NCBI GenBank assembly: GCA_944390345.1
Contig: CALXPP010000011.1
Coordinates: forward strand, 1-51,554
Origin: an uncultured Clostridia bacterium
GTDB lineage: Bacteria > Bacillota > Clostridia > TANB77 > CAG-508
Direction of reading: 5' to 3'
DNA: 51,554 nt
A program made the translations under genes and the position numbers. Under the pieces are notes generated by a model. The model was not told where the DNA came from and made no database searches. It saw only the letters and a list, made by a program, of their open reading frames with translations. Below, one piece after another: positions 43,390 through 51,554 of the stretch; position 1 is the stretch's first letter, and each line of letters starts with the position of its first letter.

Positions 43390-44139
43390 TTAATGTTTCT
43401 TATTATAAATTTCTAAAATCTCATCACTATATTTATTTTCTTCTTTATATACTATTAATGGTCTTTCTATTCTTAGTTCTTCTCCAGCATCTTTTATAGC
43501 TTTTATTAAAACTAAATTAGGTGATTTATCTACATAAGCTTGAACAAACCTTACTTTTTTTGGCTCTAATTTATATTTTCTAAGTAAATAAAAAATGTCT
43601 ACTATTCTTTCTGCTCTATGTACCATATAAAATTCACCTTTGCTTTTTAATAATTTGTAGCTTATACTTATTATATCTTCCAAATTGCATTCTATTTCGT
43701 GCCTTGATATTATTTTTTTTATATTGTCATTTATAGCTCCTGTATTTATTTTTCTATATGGTGGATTAGTTACAATTGCATCCATTGTATTTGGCGCAAA
43801 TTCTTCAAATATATCTTTTATATTTTTATTTATAATAGATATTTTATCTTCTAAGCTATTAAGTTTTACACTTCTTTTGGCCATATCAGCTACTTCTTCT
43901 TGTATCTCTATACCATATATTTTACGAGTATTTGCTTTTTTGCTCAAAAGTATTGATATTATGCCTGTTCCAGTACCAATATCCATTACCTCTGAATTAT
44001 CTTTTATTTCTTTAGCAAAATCAGATAATAATATACTGTCTATACCAAAACAAAAACCGGTTATATTTTGTATTATTCTTAATCCAGCATATTCTAAATC
44101 ATCTATTCTTTCATTTTCTTTTAAATTTATTTCTATCAT
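43390..44139 (-). CDS. tRNA1(Val) (adenine(37)-N6)-methyltransferase family protein
   Basis: The 249-residue class I methyltransferase has the SAM motif DIGTGTGIISILLSKK (about 54-69) and catalytic NPPYRK (about 126). It matches the TrmN6/YabB family usually found next to rsmI in Firmicutes. SAM-dependent N6-adenine methylation of tRNA is the family role; the exact tRNA target in this organism is not shown. Confidence 0.85.
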   Translation of the reverse strand: MIEINLKENERIDDLEYAGLRIIQNITGFCFGIDSILLSDFAKEIKDNSEVMDIGTGTGIISILLSKKANTRKIYGIEIQEEVADMAKRSVKLNSLEDKISIINKNIKDIFEEFAPNTMDAIVTNPPYRKINTGAINDNIKKIISRHEIECNLEDIISISYKLLKSKGEFYMVHRAERIVDIFYLLRKYKLEPKKVRFVQAYVDKSPNLVLIKAIKDAGEELRIERPLIVYKEENKYSDEILEIYNKKH

Positions 44140-44202
44140 TTTTCAATCCTATAATTAAATTTGAATTATTATATTACATTTTTTAAAAAAAGTAAATTAT
44201 TT

Positions 44203-44739
44203 CTAGGTTCCCATCCTTACAAATTCATTTTTAAGAGAAATACCGTCTTCTATAAAGCCATCACTTTCTGCACCATCAATTAAAAATTTAACACTATTTA
44301 CTTCTGTAAGCTCTGTTACTGTATTTATTATTTGATAAAGAGAATTACTTTTTTGAACAGTGTCTCCTGTATTTTCCAAAAATTCTTTAGATAAATTAAT
44401 TGTTAAACAATTTCCTTTAAGTTCTGTACTAATAACTTTCGTTCCCATTGGAATAGTTGTTTCAAACATATCGTTTTCTGGTCCCTCTATTAACATCTCT
44501 ATTAAAGTTTTATATGGGTTTTTTAATAAATCTTTTGCATCTATTAATCTAGTCTCTATCTTTAGACTTTTCGATTCCTTATCTTGAAAATATAAACTAA
44601 TAATAGTTTTCCTTAAATCAATATTTTCAATTTCTCCTTCTGGAACAATTTCAGTTTCTGTTTTACTTATAACAAAAGCTACCATTGCAATAATAAATAA
44701 AACAATAATAATTAATACTATTAAAACCTTTTTATGCAT
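44203..44739 (-). CDS. GerMN domain lipoprotein-like membrane protein
   Basis: The 178-residue protein has an N-terminal membrane helix (about 5-24) and a single GerMN domain (about 45-175; ISLYFQDKES, KTLIEMLIEGPEN, CLTINLSKEFLE, SVKFLIDGAESDGF). GerM proteins act in spore envelope assembly and germination or at the cell surface. No lipobox Cys is seen. Divergent from the hemolysin-III gene. Confidence 0.8.
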   Translation of the reverse strand: MHKKVLIVLIIIVLFIIAMVAFVISKTETEIVPEGEIENIDLRKTIISLYFQDKESKSLKIETRLIDAKDLLKNPYKTLIEMLIEGPENDMFETTIPMGTKVISTELKGNCLTINLSKEFLENTGDTVQKSNSLYQIINTVTELTEVNSVKFLIDGAESDGFIEDGISLKNEFVRMGT

Positions 44740-44836
44740 AATTTTCTACCTCCTTGTACACTATATTCTTTAAGTGATAGTTTATTCCTGTTAATATATT
44801 AGTTTTAAAAACCAGATTATATAGTTTAACAAACAA

Positions 44837-44865
44837 TTGACAAAGTATAAATTGTATTGTATTAT
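44837..44865 (+). promoter_or_regulatory. Promoter of the hemolysin III family gene
   Basis: TTGACA (44837-44842), 17-nt spacer, TATTAT (44860-44865), 27 nt before the ATG; SD AAGGAGG follows. Confidence 0.75.
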
Positions 44866-44891
44866 ATTAGTATTATATTAAGGAGGTAATT

Positions 44892-45551
44892 ATGGCAAAA
44901 GTTAGAGATTTAGTAAGCGGTCTTACTCATTGTATCGGAGCTGCACTTTCTCTAGTAGGATTAGTATTACTTATTGTATTTGCTGCAATATATGGTAATG
45001 CTTATCATGTGGTTTCTTTTACTATTTTTGGAGTTGGGCTATTTCTTTTATATTTATTTAGTACCTTATATCATTGGCTAAATATAAGCGAAAAAGGTAT
45101 AACTGTATTTAGAAAATTTGATCATATTATGATATATATCTTAATTGCAGCTAGTTATACTCCTGTTTGCTTAGTATCTCTTAGAGGTCCTTGGGGTTGG
45201 AGTTTGTTTGGAGTAATTTGGGGACTCGCAGTTCTTGGAACTATTCTTTCTGCAATATGGATTAAAGCTCCACGATCTATTACTACAACAATCTACATTA
45301 TTATGGGCTGGGTTGTTATAATTGCTATCTATCCTTTAATACAAGTATTTAAAGAAGCAAATAATTTAAAATCATTAATTTGGCTAGTAGCTGGAGGTAT
45401 ATTCTATACAATAGGTGGTATTATTTATGCATTAAAAATACCAAAAACAAAATGGAAAGGTTTTGGCTTTCATGAGATCTTTCATATTTTTGTAATGCTT
45501 GGAAGTGCTTGCCATTATTGGTTTGTAATAAGATATGTACTATTTATGTAA
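44892..45551 (+). CDS. Hemolysin III / PAQR family membrane protein
   Basis: The 219-residue protein has seven predicted membrane helices and the PAQR metal motifs: STLYHWL, KFDHIMIYILIAASYTP, and HEIFHIFVMLGSACHYW (HxxxH with a further His). Such proteins are found widely and are probably metal-dependent lipid-active membrane enzymes or regulators of membrane fluidity; toxin function is not implied. Perfect SD AAGGAGG. Confidence 0.9.
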   Translation: MAKVRDLVSGLTHCIGAALSLVGLVLLIVFAAIYGNAYHVVSFTIFGVGLFLLYLFSTLYHWLNISEKGITVFRKFDHIMIYILIAASYTPVCLVSLRGPWGWSLFGVIWGLAVLGTILSAIWIKAPRSITTTIYIIMGWVVIIAIYPLIQVFKEANNLKSLIWLVAGGIFYTIGGIIYALKIPKTKWKGFGFHEIFHIFVMLGSACHYWFVIRYVLFM

Positions 45552-45569
45552 AAAATAAGTTTTCTTTAT

Positions 45570-45612
45570 ATAAAGTGCTAACAAACTAAAAATCTCTTTG
45601 TTAGCACTTTAT
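45570..45612. terminator. Terminator after the hemolysin III family gene
   Basis: 16-bp perfect stem ATAAAGTGCTAACAAA / TTTGTTAGCACTTTAT with an 11-nt loop and a T-run. Confidence 0.85.
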
Positions 45613-45633
45613 TTTTTATCAAATTTGGCATTT

Positions 45634-45669
45634 TTCGACATTGACAAATTGGTCTAAAGGTTATAAGAT
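45634..45669 (+). promoter_or_regulatory. Candidate Spo0A box abutting the promoter of the activase gene
   Basis: TTCGACA (45634-45640; minus TGTCGAA) is directly followed by TTGACA (45641-45646), a 17-nt spacer and TAAGAT (45664-45669). A 0A box touching the -35 hexamer suits a Spo0A-controlled promoter. The ATG is 36 nt downstream. Confidence 0.4.
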
Positions 45670-45704
45670 ATAAATGAATTTTTATAGAAAAAAGAGGTTT
45701 TAAT

Positions 45705-48700
45705 ATGAACAATATATTACATGTCGGTTTAGATATAGGCTCAACAACAATAAAAATTGTTGTTTTAGACGAAAGTAAAAAGATATTATATTCTAGTTAC
45801 ACTAGACATTTTTCAGATACAAAAAATACTTTATTTGAAGTCCTTTCAAAACTTGCAAAAGATTATCCAAATCAAACTTTTACTATGTTTCTTACAGGTT
45901 CTGGGGCTTTAGATATAGCTAAAATATTAAAAATACCTTTTATACAAGAAGTAATTGCTTGTAAAACAGCTGTAGAAAATTTAATTCCTCAAACAGATGT
46001 AGTTATTGAGCTTGGTGGTGAAGATGCTAAAATTATTTATTTTGATAAGTTTATAGAACAAAGAATGAATGGAACTTGTGCTGGTGGTACTGGTGCTTTC
46101 TTAGATCAAATGGCATCTTTATTAAATACTGATACTGCTGGTTTAAATGAATTAGCTAAGAGCTACGAAACCATTTATCCAATTGCTTCTCGTTGTGGAG
46201 TATTCGCTAAAACAGATATTCAACCTTTGCTTAATGAAGGTGCTAGAAAAGAAGATATCGCTGCCTCAATTTTTCAGGCAGTTGTAAATCAAACTATAAG
46301 TGGGCTTGCTTGTGGAAGACCTATTCGTGGAAATGTAGCCTTCTTAGGCGGTCCTTTAAATTATTTATCAGAATTAAGGCAAAGATTTATAGAGACTTTA
46401 AATTTAAAGGGAAATCAAATTATAGTTCCAGAAAATGCTCATTTATTAGTAGCAACTGGTGCAGCTATAAATTCTATGGAAACAAAATCTTTTACTAACA
46501 AAGATTTACAAAATAAATTAAAAAACTTTAAAAATTCTAAATTTACAGAAAGCAAACCACTTCCAGCTTTATTTGAAACAGAGGAAGATTATAAGAAGTT
46601 CAAAGAAAGACACGATAAAGATAAAGTTAAAAGAAATACATTAGAAAATTATTCTGGAGATTGCTATATCGGTATTGATGCTGGTTCAACAACAACTAAA
46701 CTTGTTCTTATAGATAGTAATGGTGCTCTTTTGTATTCTTTATATGGAAGTAATGGTGGAAATCCTTTAAAAAGCGTTGTTAGTATGCTAAAAAAACTAT
46801 ATAAAGTTTTACCGAAAACAGCAAAATTAAGATATAGTGGTGTTACAGGTTATGGAGAAAAATTAATTCAAACAGGTCTAAATGTAGATTTAAACGAAAT
46901 AGAAACAATAGCTCATTATACAGCTGCAAAAGAATTTATGCCAAATGTTACTAGCATTATAGATATTGGTGGTCAAGATATGAAATACATAAAACTAAAA
47001 GATAATGCTATCGACAACATAATGTTAAATGAAGCTTGCTCTTCTGGTTGCGGTTCTTTTTTAGAAACTTTCGCTAAAAGCTTAAATCTACCAATTGAAG
47101 ATTTTGTAAAAGCAGCTATAGAGTCAAAAACACCTGTAGATTTAGGCTCTCGTTGTACTGTATTTATGAATTCTAAAATAAAACAAGCACAAAAAGAAGG
47201 CTTTTCTGTAGGAGATATTTCAAGTGGTTTATCTTATTCTATTATAAAAAATGCTATACAAAAAGTAATGAAGGTTCGTGATACTAAAACACTTGGAAAT
47301 CATATAGTTGTACAAGGTGGAACTTTTTATAATGATGCTGTTTTAAGAGCTTTTGAATTAATTGTAGGAAAAGAAGTCATTCGTCCTGATATTGCTGGTC
47401 TTATGGGGGCATATGGTGTTGCACTACTTGCTAAGGAACAATATCAAAGCAATTTAGATATGGAATATTACTCAACAATATTAAAAGCAACTGAGCTAGA
47501 TAAATTAGAAGTTAAAGTTAGACATACTAGATGTAATGGATGCGAAAATCATTGTCAATTAACCATTAATACATTTGCAAATGGTAAAAAATTTATTTCT
47601 GGAAATCGTTGTGAGAAAGGTGCTGGAAATATATCAGAAAAAAAGGATTTACCAAATATATATAAATATAAATTTGAAAGACTTTTTGAATATAAGCCTC
47701 TTTCTGAAGAAGAAGCTACTCGAGGAACCATTGGAATTCCTAGAGTATTAAATATGTATGAAGATTATCCATTTTGGTTTACTTTTCTTACAAGATTAGG
47801 ATTTCGTGTAATAATTTCTGAAAAAAGTAATAGAAAAACTTATGAAAAAGGTATTGAATCAATGCCTTCAGAATCTGTTTGCTATCCTGCAAAACTTGCG
47901 CATGGGCATATTGAAAGTTTAATAGAGCAAGGAATTAAAACTATATTTTATCCTTGTGTTCCATATTCTAGGAAAGAAAATGAGCAATCTGATAATCATT
48001 ATAATTGTCCTATTGTAATTTCATACTCAGAAGTTATAAAAAATAATGTCGAAGATTTAAAGAAAATAAAATACATAAATCCATTTTTACCAATAGATAA
48101 TACTAAGAATTTAATAAAAATTATTCAAGAATTAGATTGTTTTAAAGAATATAATTTTAAAAAATCGGAGTTAACAGAGGCTGCGGAAGCTGCAGAAAAG
48201 GAATATCAACAATTTAAAAAAGATGTACGAGATAAGGGCGAAGAAGTTCTTAAATATATGAAAGATAATGACTTAAGAGGTATAGTATTAGCTGGTAGAC
48301 CTTATCATGTTGATCCAGAAATAAATCATGGCATAGATACTTTAATTACTTCTTTAGGATTATGTGTTTTATCAGAAGACAGCGTAGCTTGGAAAGGAGA
48401 ATTAAAAAGACCAATTAGAGTAGTAGATCAATGGACATTTCATTCAAGACTTTATGCTGCTGCTGATTATGTTGGAAAAAATGACTCTCTAGAATTAGTA
48501 CAATTAAACTCTTTTGGATGTGGTGTTGATGCTGTTACTACAGATCAAGTAGAAGAAATACTAAGAAGTTATGACAATATGTATACTTTAATAAAAATTG
48601 ATGAAGTAAATAATTTAGGAGCAATTAGAATTCGTATACGCTCTTTACTTGCTAGCATGAACAAAAGGATAAAAACTAAAAAAGAATTAAATGACATTCC

Positions 48701-50066
48701 AAAAGATAATGGAAATTATGATATACATAAAATTGCATTTACTAAAGAGATGAGGAAAAATTATACTATCCTTATTCCTCAGATGATACCAATACATTTT
48801 GAACTTATTGAATCAGCAGTAAAATCTTTGGGATATAATGTTCATTTATTAAGGGATTGTACAGAACATACAGTTGAAACTGGTTTAAGATATGTCAATA
48901 ATGATGCTTGTTATCCTTCTATACTAACTACAGGTCAAATGATTGAGGCTCTTCAATCTGGTAAATATGATGTAAATAAAACAGCTCTAATAATGTCTCA
49001 AACTGGTGGTGGTTGTAGAGCAACAAATTATATAGGTTTCATTCGAAAAGCTCTAAAAGATGCTGGTTTTCCTCAAGTACCAGTAATTAGTTTTAATGTA
49101 GTTGGAATGGAAAAAAATACTGGTTTTAAAATTACTCCAGCTATGATAGAAAAATTATTAAAATGTGTTATTTATGGAGATTTATTACAAAAATTATTGT
49201 ATAAAAATAGAGCATATGAAGTAAATAAAGGTGAAACACAAAATCTTTATGAGAAATGGATGGAAAAATGTAAAAAATTAGTTAGAAAATCTAGTCTACA
49301 AGAATTTAAAAATAGTATTTACGAAATGGTAAATGACTTTGAAAAAATTGAATTAGATACTTCTGTTGAAAAGCCTCGTGTAGGAATCGTTGGAGAAGTT
49401 TTGATTAAGTATCATCCATTTGGAAATAATTTTGTTGTAAATGTTTTAGAAAATGAAGGTGCTGAAGTTGTAGCTCCAGATTTTATGGGATTTGTTAAAT
49501 TTATAGCTACACATAAAATTACTTTCAATACTTTATTGAATACAGATAAAACAAAATCTAAGATATTTAAAATAGCTATAGATTTAATTGATTTATTAGA
49601 AAAAGATACTAGAATTGCTCTACAACATTCAAAAAAAGGTTATTTACCTCCTTGCAATATTTGGGAACTTGAAGACAAAGTAAAAGATATTCTTTCAATA
49701 GGAAATCAAACTGGTGAAGGTTGGTTTTTAACTGCAGAAATGATTGAATATATAGAACACGATATACCAAATATCGTCTGTGTTCAACCATTTGCTTGTT
49801 TACCTAATCATGTTGTAGGAAAAGGCGTTATTAAAACTATTAGAGAAAAATATCCTTATGCAAATATTTCTCCTATTGATTACGATCCTGGTGCTAGTGA
49901 AACAAATCAAACTAATAGAATTAAATTATTAACAACTGTTGCAAAGGATAATCTAAAAAAGAAAAGAAAAGCTAAAAAAGCTATCGAAATTGAAAATATT
50001 GTTGATAGTCAAAATAATGAAGAAATACAAAAAGAAAATAAAACTAAAAATAAAGTAAAAAAATAA
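45705..50066 (+). CDS. 2-hydroxyacyl-CoA dehydratase activase-type giant protein (1453 aa)
   Basis: This fusion has two BadF/BcrA-type ASKHA ATPase domains: 1-270 ([30 protein letters not shown] with Cys about 124) and about 320-580 ([29 protein letters not shown] at about 444-455), the latter with Cys residues that in activases hold a bridging [4Fe-4S] cluster. A Cys cluster [10 protein letters not shown] (about 610) follows, then DUF2229-like and HgdB-like regions ([20 protein letters not shown]) to about 1410 and a Lys-rich tail (KKKRKAKKA). It resembles the large activase-related proteins of Clostridia that drive low-potential electron transfer by ATP hydrolysis; the electron acceptor is unknown. 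It stands alone with its own promoter and terminator. Confidence 0.88.
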   Translation: MNNILHVGLDIGSTTIKIVVLDESKKILYSSYTRHFSDTKNTLFEVLSKLAKDYPNQTFTMFLTGSGALDIAKILKIPFIQEVIACKTAVENLIPQTDVVIELGGEDAKIIYFDKFIEQRMNGTCAGGTGAFLDQMASLLNTDTAGLNELAKSYETIYPIASRCGVFAKTDIQPLLNEGARKEDIAASIFQAVVNQTISGLACGRPIRGNVAFLGGPLNYLSELRQRFIETLNLKGNQIIVPENAHLLVATGAAINSMETKSFTNKDLQNKLKNFKNSKFTESKPLPALFETEEDYKKFKERHDKDKVKRNTLENYSGDCYIGIDAGSTTTKLVLIDSNGALLYSLYGSNGGNPLKSVVSMLKKLYKVLPKTAKLRYSGVTGYGEKLIQTGLNVDLNEIETIAHYTAAKEFMPNVTSIIDIGGQDMKYIKLKDNAIDNIMLNEACSSGCGSFLETFAKSLNLPIEDFVKAAIESKTPVDLGSRCTVFMNSKIKQAQKEGFSVGDISSGLSYSIIKNAIQKVMKVRDTKTLGNHIVVQGGTFYNDAVLRAFELIVGKEVIRPDIAGLMGAYGVALLAKEQYQSNLDMEYYSTILKATELDKLEVKVRHTRCNGCENHCQLTINTFANGKKFISGNRCEKGAGNISEKKDLPNIYKYKFERLFEYKPLSEEEATRGTIGIPRVLNMYEDYPFWFTFLTRLGFRVIISEKSNRKTYEKGIESMPSESVCYPAKLAHGHIESLIEQGIKTIFYPCVPYSRKENEQSDNHYNCPIVISYSEVIKNNVEDLKKIKYINPFLPIDNTKNLIKIIQELDCFKEYNFKKSELTEAAEAAEKEYQQFKKDVRDKGEEVLKYMKDNDLRGIVLAGRPYHVDPEINHGIDTLITSLGLCVLSEDSVAWKGELKRPIRVVDQWTFHSRLYAAADYVGKNDSLELVQLNSFGCGVDAVTTDQVEEILRSYDNMYTLIKIDEVNNLGAIRIRIRSLLASMNKRIKTKKELNDIPKDNGNYDIHKIAFTKEMRKNYTILIPQMIPIHFELIESAVKSLGYNVHLLRDCTEHTVETGLRYVNNDACYPSILTTGQMIEALQSGKYDVNKTALIMSQTGGGCRATNYIGFIRKALKDAGFPQVPVISFNVVGMEKNTGFKITPAMIEKLLKCVIYGDLLQKLLYKNRAYEVNKGETQNLYEKWMEKCKKLVRKSSLQEFKNSIYEMVNDFEKIELDTSVEKPRVGIVGEVLIKYHPFGNNFVVNVLENEGAEVVAPDFMGFVKFIATHKITFNTLLNTDKTKSKIFKIAIDLIDLLEKDTRIALQHSKKGYLPPCNIWELEDKVKDILSIGNQTGEGWFLTAEMIEYIEHDIPNIVCVQPFACLPNHVVGKGVIKTIREKYPYANISPIDYDPGASETNQTNRIKLLTTVAKDNLKKKRKAKKAIEIENIVDSQNNEEIQKENKTKNKVKK

Positions 50067-50072
50067 AATAAT

Positions 50073-50096
50073 AAATTAATAAATTAATAAATTAAT
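50073..50096. repeat. Short tandem repeat (8-bp unit, three copies)
   Basis: AAATTAAT repeated three times just after the activase stop and before its terminator. Confidence 0.7.
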
Positions 50097-50139
50097 AAAA
50101 AAATATATCTCTACATTAAATTTAGAGATATATTTTTTT
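50097..50139. terminator. Terminator after the activase gene
   Basis: 17-bp perfect stem AAAAAAATATATCTCTA / TAGAGATATATTTTTTT with a 9-nt loop, A-run before and T-run after. Confidence 0.85.
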
Positions 50140-50241
50140 ATTATAATTTGTATATTTTTTTATAAAAAATATAATTTGATTATTAATTTCATCAATTTTT
50201 TTCTCCTTAAAATTTGATTCAAATATCTTTTTATTTAATGT

Positions 50242-50391
50242 TGTTAAAAAGTTTTAACATAAAAACTGCTTTATTTAAGGTTTGAACTTTAATTTTAGTC
50301 TTATCTCGATTTATAATTTAATTTTAATTTTTTACTTTATGTAAATTATCGTTGATGTATATTTATCTCTATAGCTATTTGCATATTTTAT
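50242..50391. repeat. 150-bp direct repeat, copy 1
   Basis: Matches 51405-51554 with no gaps and six mismatches in 150 bp, offset 1163 bp. Includes TTAAAAAGTTTTAA near its left end, and the right half (from AATTTAATTTTAATTTTTTA to the end) is identical between copies. Confidence 0.85.
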
Positions 50392-51210
50392 TTATATCCC
50401 ATGCCTTATATCGTTTCTCCACTCTTTATAAAGCCTTTACTTTTTGTCTTATTGAATATTTTTTAAATGTTCTCTCTATTACTCTTTTTCTAATTTCTAT
50501 TTATATTCTTTCCAGCTAAATTTTTCATAGACTTTTACAGATATTGTTTTTCTGACAATTTTTATTGGTTTTTTTATAATTTATTCCTTTTTTACTAATA
50601 ATTTTCTCTAATTTTATATTTTATTTGCTATTTTTTAACTCATTTTTATAATTTTTTAGACTTTTACTTTAACAAAATATTTTTTATTTTTTGTATATTT
50701 TGTCAATTTGTTAATGTATAAATAGCTTGTCAATTTGATGTTTTTTGTATAATTTTTCTATTTAAAATATTATTAATTTTAACTATTTTAAACCCTATTT
50801 TCAATAATTTATGTAAACAATTTTATACTTCTATATATTTTCAGCTTTTTATAGATTTCCCAAGCCTTTCAAGTATTTTTTTATATATAAAATAGCCTAT
50901 TTTCCTAATAATTTTAATAGCTTTTTATAAAAAGAACTTTTGTTTTTTTATAGTACTAAAATTTATAAATACTTTATACATTTCTCTCTGCAAATTTATA
51001 TTAATATCTTATATATATTAAAGCCTTTTTATTATCAATTTTTTTTGCCTATAAAATAATTTTTTAGTATATATTATTTAATTATTTCTTTAATGTTTTA
51101 TAGAAATCTTTTTGGTCCTTTATGCCTTTATTTTTATTCATATTTTTATTATATTAATTAATTTTTAAGCCTTATTAACTATTTTTTATATTTGTTTTAA
51201 ATTTAATTAT

Positions 51211-51266
51211 TTATTTTATTATTTATTTTATTATTTATTTTATTATTTATTTTATTATTTATTTTA
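51211..51266. repeat. 12-bp tandem repeat, about 4.6 copies
   Basis: Unit TTATTTTATTAT repeats four full times and then decays. No spacers, so it is not a CRISPR array. Confidence 0.85.
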
Positions 51267-51404
51267 ATTATTTTTTTTAATTTTCTCTATTTCTTTTTTT
51301 ATTAAATTCATTTCATTTACAAATTCATTTTTATATAAATTAAACTTTAGATTCGTTTAAATTTTATATATTTACTTATTAAAAATCTTTTAGTTTTTTA
51401 TATC

Positions 51405-51554
51405 TGTTAAAAAGTTTTAATACAAAAACTGCTTTATTTAAAGCTTAAACTTTAATTTTAGTCTTATCTCGATTTACAATTTAATTTTAATTTTTTACTT
51501 TATGTAAATTATCGTTGATGTATATTTATCTCTATAGCTATTTGCATATTTTAT
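51405..51554. repeat. 150-bp direct repeat, copy 2 (continues beyond window)
   Basis: 96 per cent identical to 50242-50391. The match is still perfect at the window end, so the repeated unit is longer than what is visible. Confidence 0.85.

Larger units (their letters stand above)
50140..51404. other. Extended A/T-rich region without genes
   Basis: About 1.26 kb to the second repeat copy (1.4 kb to the window end) contains no ORF of credible size, SD or RNA gene that I can recognise. It is over 80 per cent A/T by eye and T-biased on the plus strand. It holds one copy of a 150-bp direct repeat and a 12-bp tandem repeat. Confidence 0.6.

Noticed and set aside
44892..45551. Haemolysin toxin
   Set aside because: The name is historical; PAQR-type proteins are common housekeeping membrane proteins.
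51211..51266. CRISPR array
   Set aside because: The units are adjacent without spacers and are simple A/T sequence.

Overview
The window is low-GC, A/T-rich DNA from a spore-forming, rod-shaped, probably anaerobic member of the Clostridia (Firmicutes). The support is the clostridial order DUF4321-radC-mreB-mreC-mreD-PBP2-minC, the sporulation genes (spoIIR, spmA/spmB, a GerM-domain protein, a CotF-like pair), a 2-hydroxyacyl-CoA dehydratase activase-type giant protein, strong Shine-Dalgarno sites and AGA-dominated arginine usage. An uncultured gut lineage is plausible, but I cannot name a species.

Layout. 1-11.8 kb: two very large secreted surface proteins in tandem on the minus strand; the downstream one runs off the left edge and begins with a putative thioester adhesin domain. 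12.1-12.8 kb: three small plus-strand genes. 12.8-19.0 kb: the elongation/division operon (minC, PBP2, mreD, mreC, mreB, radC, DUF4321) read leftward from one promoter. 19.2-21.5 kb: mecA, an M23 peptidase and two small spore-coat-like genes. 21.6-24.3 kb: a tyrosine kinase/phosphatase pair (CpsD/CpsB type). 24.7 kb: tRNA-Lys(CTT). 24.8-29.8 kb: an uncharacterised membrane protein, a VanW/G5 protein, an XRE/S24-like regulator, a free-standing CBM25-like protein and an SDR oxidoreductase. 29.8-30.75 kb: an HNH endonuclease gene beside a tRNA cluster (Lys-TTT, Glu-TTC, Thr-TGT) in which tRNA-Thr carries a 222-nt group I intron. 31-34 kb: an intracellular LRR/transglutaminase-like cluster. 34.1-37.1 kb: a fused UDP-sugar pyrophosphorylase/phosphosugar mutase. 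37.2-40.7 kb: a MEDS-like protein, spoIIR, murA and a WalJ-type hydrolase. 40.7-44.7 kb: an acetyltransferase, spmB/spmA, rsmI, trmN6 and a GerM protein. 44.9-50.1 kb: a hemolysin-III/PAQR protein and a 1453-residue activase. 50.1-51.55 kb: non-coding, extremely A/T-rich, with a 150-bp direct repeat.

Most striking observation. The neighbouring genes spoIIR and murA each carry one extra C that breaks the frame, and in both the zero-frame codon at the break is CGG followed by A, so a +1 slip gives GGA (the conserved Gly). In a by-eye scan of all other genes here (about 15,000 codons) I found no other in-frame CGG. This suggests CGG is unassigned or starved and acts as a programmed +1 frameshift signal, rather than two chance errors.

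Functionally the window combines cell-shape and wall synthesis (Mre/PBP2/MurA/M23/VanW), UDP-sugar supply, polysaccharide phosphoregulation, sporulation signalling and a host- or matrix-facing surface.
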